Shown: positions 4,912-5,917 of the stretch, piece after piece
Numbering within the stretch: the first letter of the stretch is position 1
Layout: each line of letters starts with the position of its first letter
Assembly: GCF_903643065.1 (NCBI RefSeq)
Contig: NZ_CAHJWX010000144.1
Location: 1 to 5,917, forward strand
DNA length: 5,917 bases
Direction of reading: 5' to 3'
Source: Sphingomonas bacterium
GTDB taxonomy: Bacteria > Pseudomonadota > Alphaproteobacteria > Sphingomonadales > Sphingomonadaceae
The notes under the pieces: generated by a model
Told to the model about the DNA's origin: nothing
What the model saw: only the letters and a program-made list of their open reading frames with translations
The model's database searches: none
Position numbers and translations under genes: made by a program

Positions 4912-5504
4912 GGCACCCGCCGCGCGCTCGTCACCACCACCGGCTTGGCGATCTGCTCGCCCGGGAAGTGGCCGCCGGCCGCTACCGGCGCGTCGAGGAT
5001 GCGGTGCACCGTGTCCATGCCTTCCACGACATGGCCGAACGCCGCATAGCCGAGATTGTCGCCGGGCCGGCTCGGGTCGGCGTCGAGCGAGAAGCGCTGG
5101 TCGCCGACGCTGATCGTGAAGTCGCCCGCCCCCGTGCCAGGCGCGAGCCGCGCGAGCGAGATCGCGCCGTCGGTATGATGGACGCCGGTCAGCGTGGTCG
5201 GCTCGTGCCGGATCGGCGGTAGCACGCGCCCCGGCGCGTTCTGGACGCCGAACTGGACGAAGCCATAGTCCGGCTGGACCTTCACGGTGCGGTAGAACAC
5301 AACGCCATCGAGCCGGTGCCGTTCGACATAGCGCAGGAAGTTGGCGGCGGTGACCGGCGCGCGTTCAGTCTCGATCGCCAGCACGATCGAGCCCTCGCTG
5401 GTGGTGAGCGCGACGCGCACGGTGGCGGGCGCAGCGGCCGGAGCGGACGTCGGCATCGGCGCGCTGGCGACCTGGGCGGCAAGGAGCAGGGCGAGTCGGA
5501 GCAT
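4908..5504 (-). CDS. Exported cyclophilin-type peptidyl-prolyl cis-trans isomerase
   Basis: This encodes 198 residues from ATG 5504. Cyclophilins catalyse proline isomerisation and assist folding; this one is probably periplasmic. Residues 1-15 (MLRLALLLAAQVASA) form a signal peptide, followed by an Ala/Pro linker to about 27. The cyclophilin domain runs from about 28 to 197. Recognisable blocks are VRVALTTSEGSIVLAIETERAP near the start, APVTAANFLRYV, GVVFYR with the expected catalytic Arg (72), GAISLAR and YAAFGHVVEGMDTVHRI. The FxxQGG block appears as FVQFGV (82-87), so the usual active-site Gln is shifted or replaced. An in-frame ATG at 5546 would add 14 residues and overlap fdhD; the signal peptide argues for 5504. 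It follows fdhD by 25 bases on the same strand, so co-transcription is likely. No strong Shine-Dalgarno is visible. Confidence 0.9.
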   Translation of the reverse strand: MLRLALLLAAQVASAPMPTSAPAAAPATVRVALTTSEGSIVLAIETERAPVTAANFLRYVERHRLDGVVFYRTVKVQPDYGFVQFGVQNAPGRVLPPIRHEPTTLTGVHHTDGAISLARLAPGTGAGDFTISVGDQRFSLDADPSRPGDNLGYAAFGHVVEGMDTVHRILDAPVAAGGHFPGEQIAKPVVVTSARRVP

Positions 5505-5529
5505 AAGCGAAACGTAGCAGAAGCGGGGC

Positions 5530-5917
5530 TCAGCCGAACCGCCCATGCGGATCGCTCAGCACCAGCATCGCGTCCGCGCGCGCCAGTGCGACCAGCGTCA
5601 GCCCGTGCTCGCGCGCGCGCGCCAGCGCCAGCGTCGTCGCCGCCGACACGCCGACCAGCAGGCCGACGCCCGCGACCAGCGCCTTGTCGACCATCTCGTA
5701 GCTGAGCCGCGAGGTGACCAGCACGAACTCCGCCATCGTACCGGTGATTGCGAGCCAGCCGACCAGCTTGTCGAGCGCATTGTGCCGCCCGACGTCCTCG
5801 AACGCTGCGACGACCCGCCCGGCCGCGTCGCAAGCCGCCGCCGCGTGCACCGCGCCGGTCAGCGCGTTGAGCGGCTGGTGCGCGCGTAACGTGGCGAGGG
5901 CGGCGAACAGCGCCGCC
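5530..5917 (-). CDS. fdhD: FdhD, formate dehydrogenase accessory sulfurtransferase, C-terminal part (5' end outside window)
   Basis: The frame is open to the right edge and ends at TGA 5532-5530, leaving 128 residues of a protein usually about 260-280 long. FdhD passes sulfur from a cysteine desulfurase to the molybdenum cofactor of formate dehydrogenases in the cytoplasm. The visible part carries family blocks: LTGAVHAAAACDAAG (about 19-33), the near-invariant EDVGRHNALDK (40-50), the strand VLVTSRLSYEMVDKA and the closing ALARADAMLVLSDPHGRF. The N-terminal half with the catalytic cysteine loop lies outside the window, so activity cannot be judged. The frame continues upstream of the in-frame GTG at 5850 without a break, so that GTG is not the start. 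The presence of fdhD suggests a molybdenum-dependent formate dehydrogenase nearby. Confidence 0.93.
   Translation of the reverse strand, partial: AALFAALATLRAHQPLNALTGAVHAAAACDAAGRVVAAFEDVGRHNALDKLVGWLAITGTMAEFVLVTSRLSYEMVDKALVAGVGLLVGVSAATTLALARAREHGLTLVALARADAMLVLSDPHGRFG

Noticed and set aside
4419..5222. A 267-codon plus-strand open frame crossing hicB, hicA and the cyclophilin gene
   Set aside because: The product is Arg-rich without any family resemblance, and it runs antisense to three well-supported genes.

Overview
The window reads as chromosomal DNA of a GC-rich alphaproteobacterium, most likely a sphingomonad (Sphingomonas or a close relative). The evidence is strong G/C third-position bias, a general-stress (EcfG-type) promoter pattern, a sphingomonad-like GC-rich intergenic inverted repeat and an alphaproteobacterial-style tRNA-Met. 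Organism assignment is inference from these signs; no marker gene such as rRNA is present.

Layout, left to right. (1) 1-471 (+): C-terminal part of a leucine/Glu/Phe/Val-type amino-acid dehydrogenase, cut by the window edge. (2) 482-582: an imperfect palindromic REP-like element. (3) 649-1293 (+): a two-membrane-segment, TPR-like protein resembling CcmI/CycH cytochrome c biogenesis factors. (4) 1319-1537 (-): a small DUF3072 protein, convergent with the TPR gene and preceded by a good EcfG-type promoter match. (5) 1538-1702: a divergent control region with that promoter, an 8-bp direct repeat and a perfect 8-bp hairpin in front of kup. (6) 1703-3667 (+): kup, a potassium uptake permease, followed with a 4-base overlap by (7) 3664-4176 (+): a 2'-5' RNA ligase-family (two-histidine phosphoesterase) protein starting at TTG. 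(8) 4219-4295 (+): tRNA-Met(CAT) with a recognisable promoter. (9) 4252-4876 (-): a hicA-hicB toxin-antitoxin pair of visibly lower GC content, abutting and overlapping the tRNA. (10) 4908-5504 (-): an exported cyclophilin-type peptidyl-prolyl isomerase, and (11) 5530-5917 (-): the C-terminal part of FdhD, cut by the right edge; these two probably form one transcription unit.

Most of the window is ordinary housekeeping sequence. The accessory part is the 4219-4907 segment. hicA carries a one-base deletion that splits the toxin into two frames, while the antitoxin hicB is intact. The last 14 codons of hicB are the antisense of the tRNA gene, and its stop codon overlaps the tRNA anticodon. This looks like a decayed toxin-antitoxin module lodged at a tRNA 3' end, retaining its antitoxin and its own promoter with a palindrome that could be the operator. 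I did not find a wholly new system; the tRNA/hicB junction, the leader-trailer pairing of the tRNA, the DUF3072 stress promoter and the kup leader hairpin are the points that deserve a second look.
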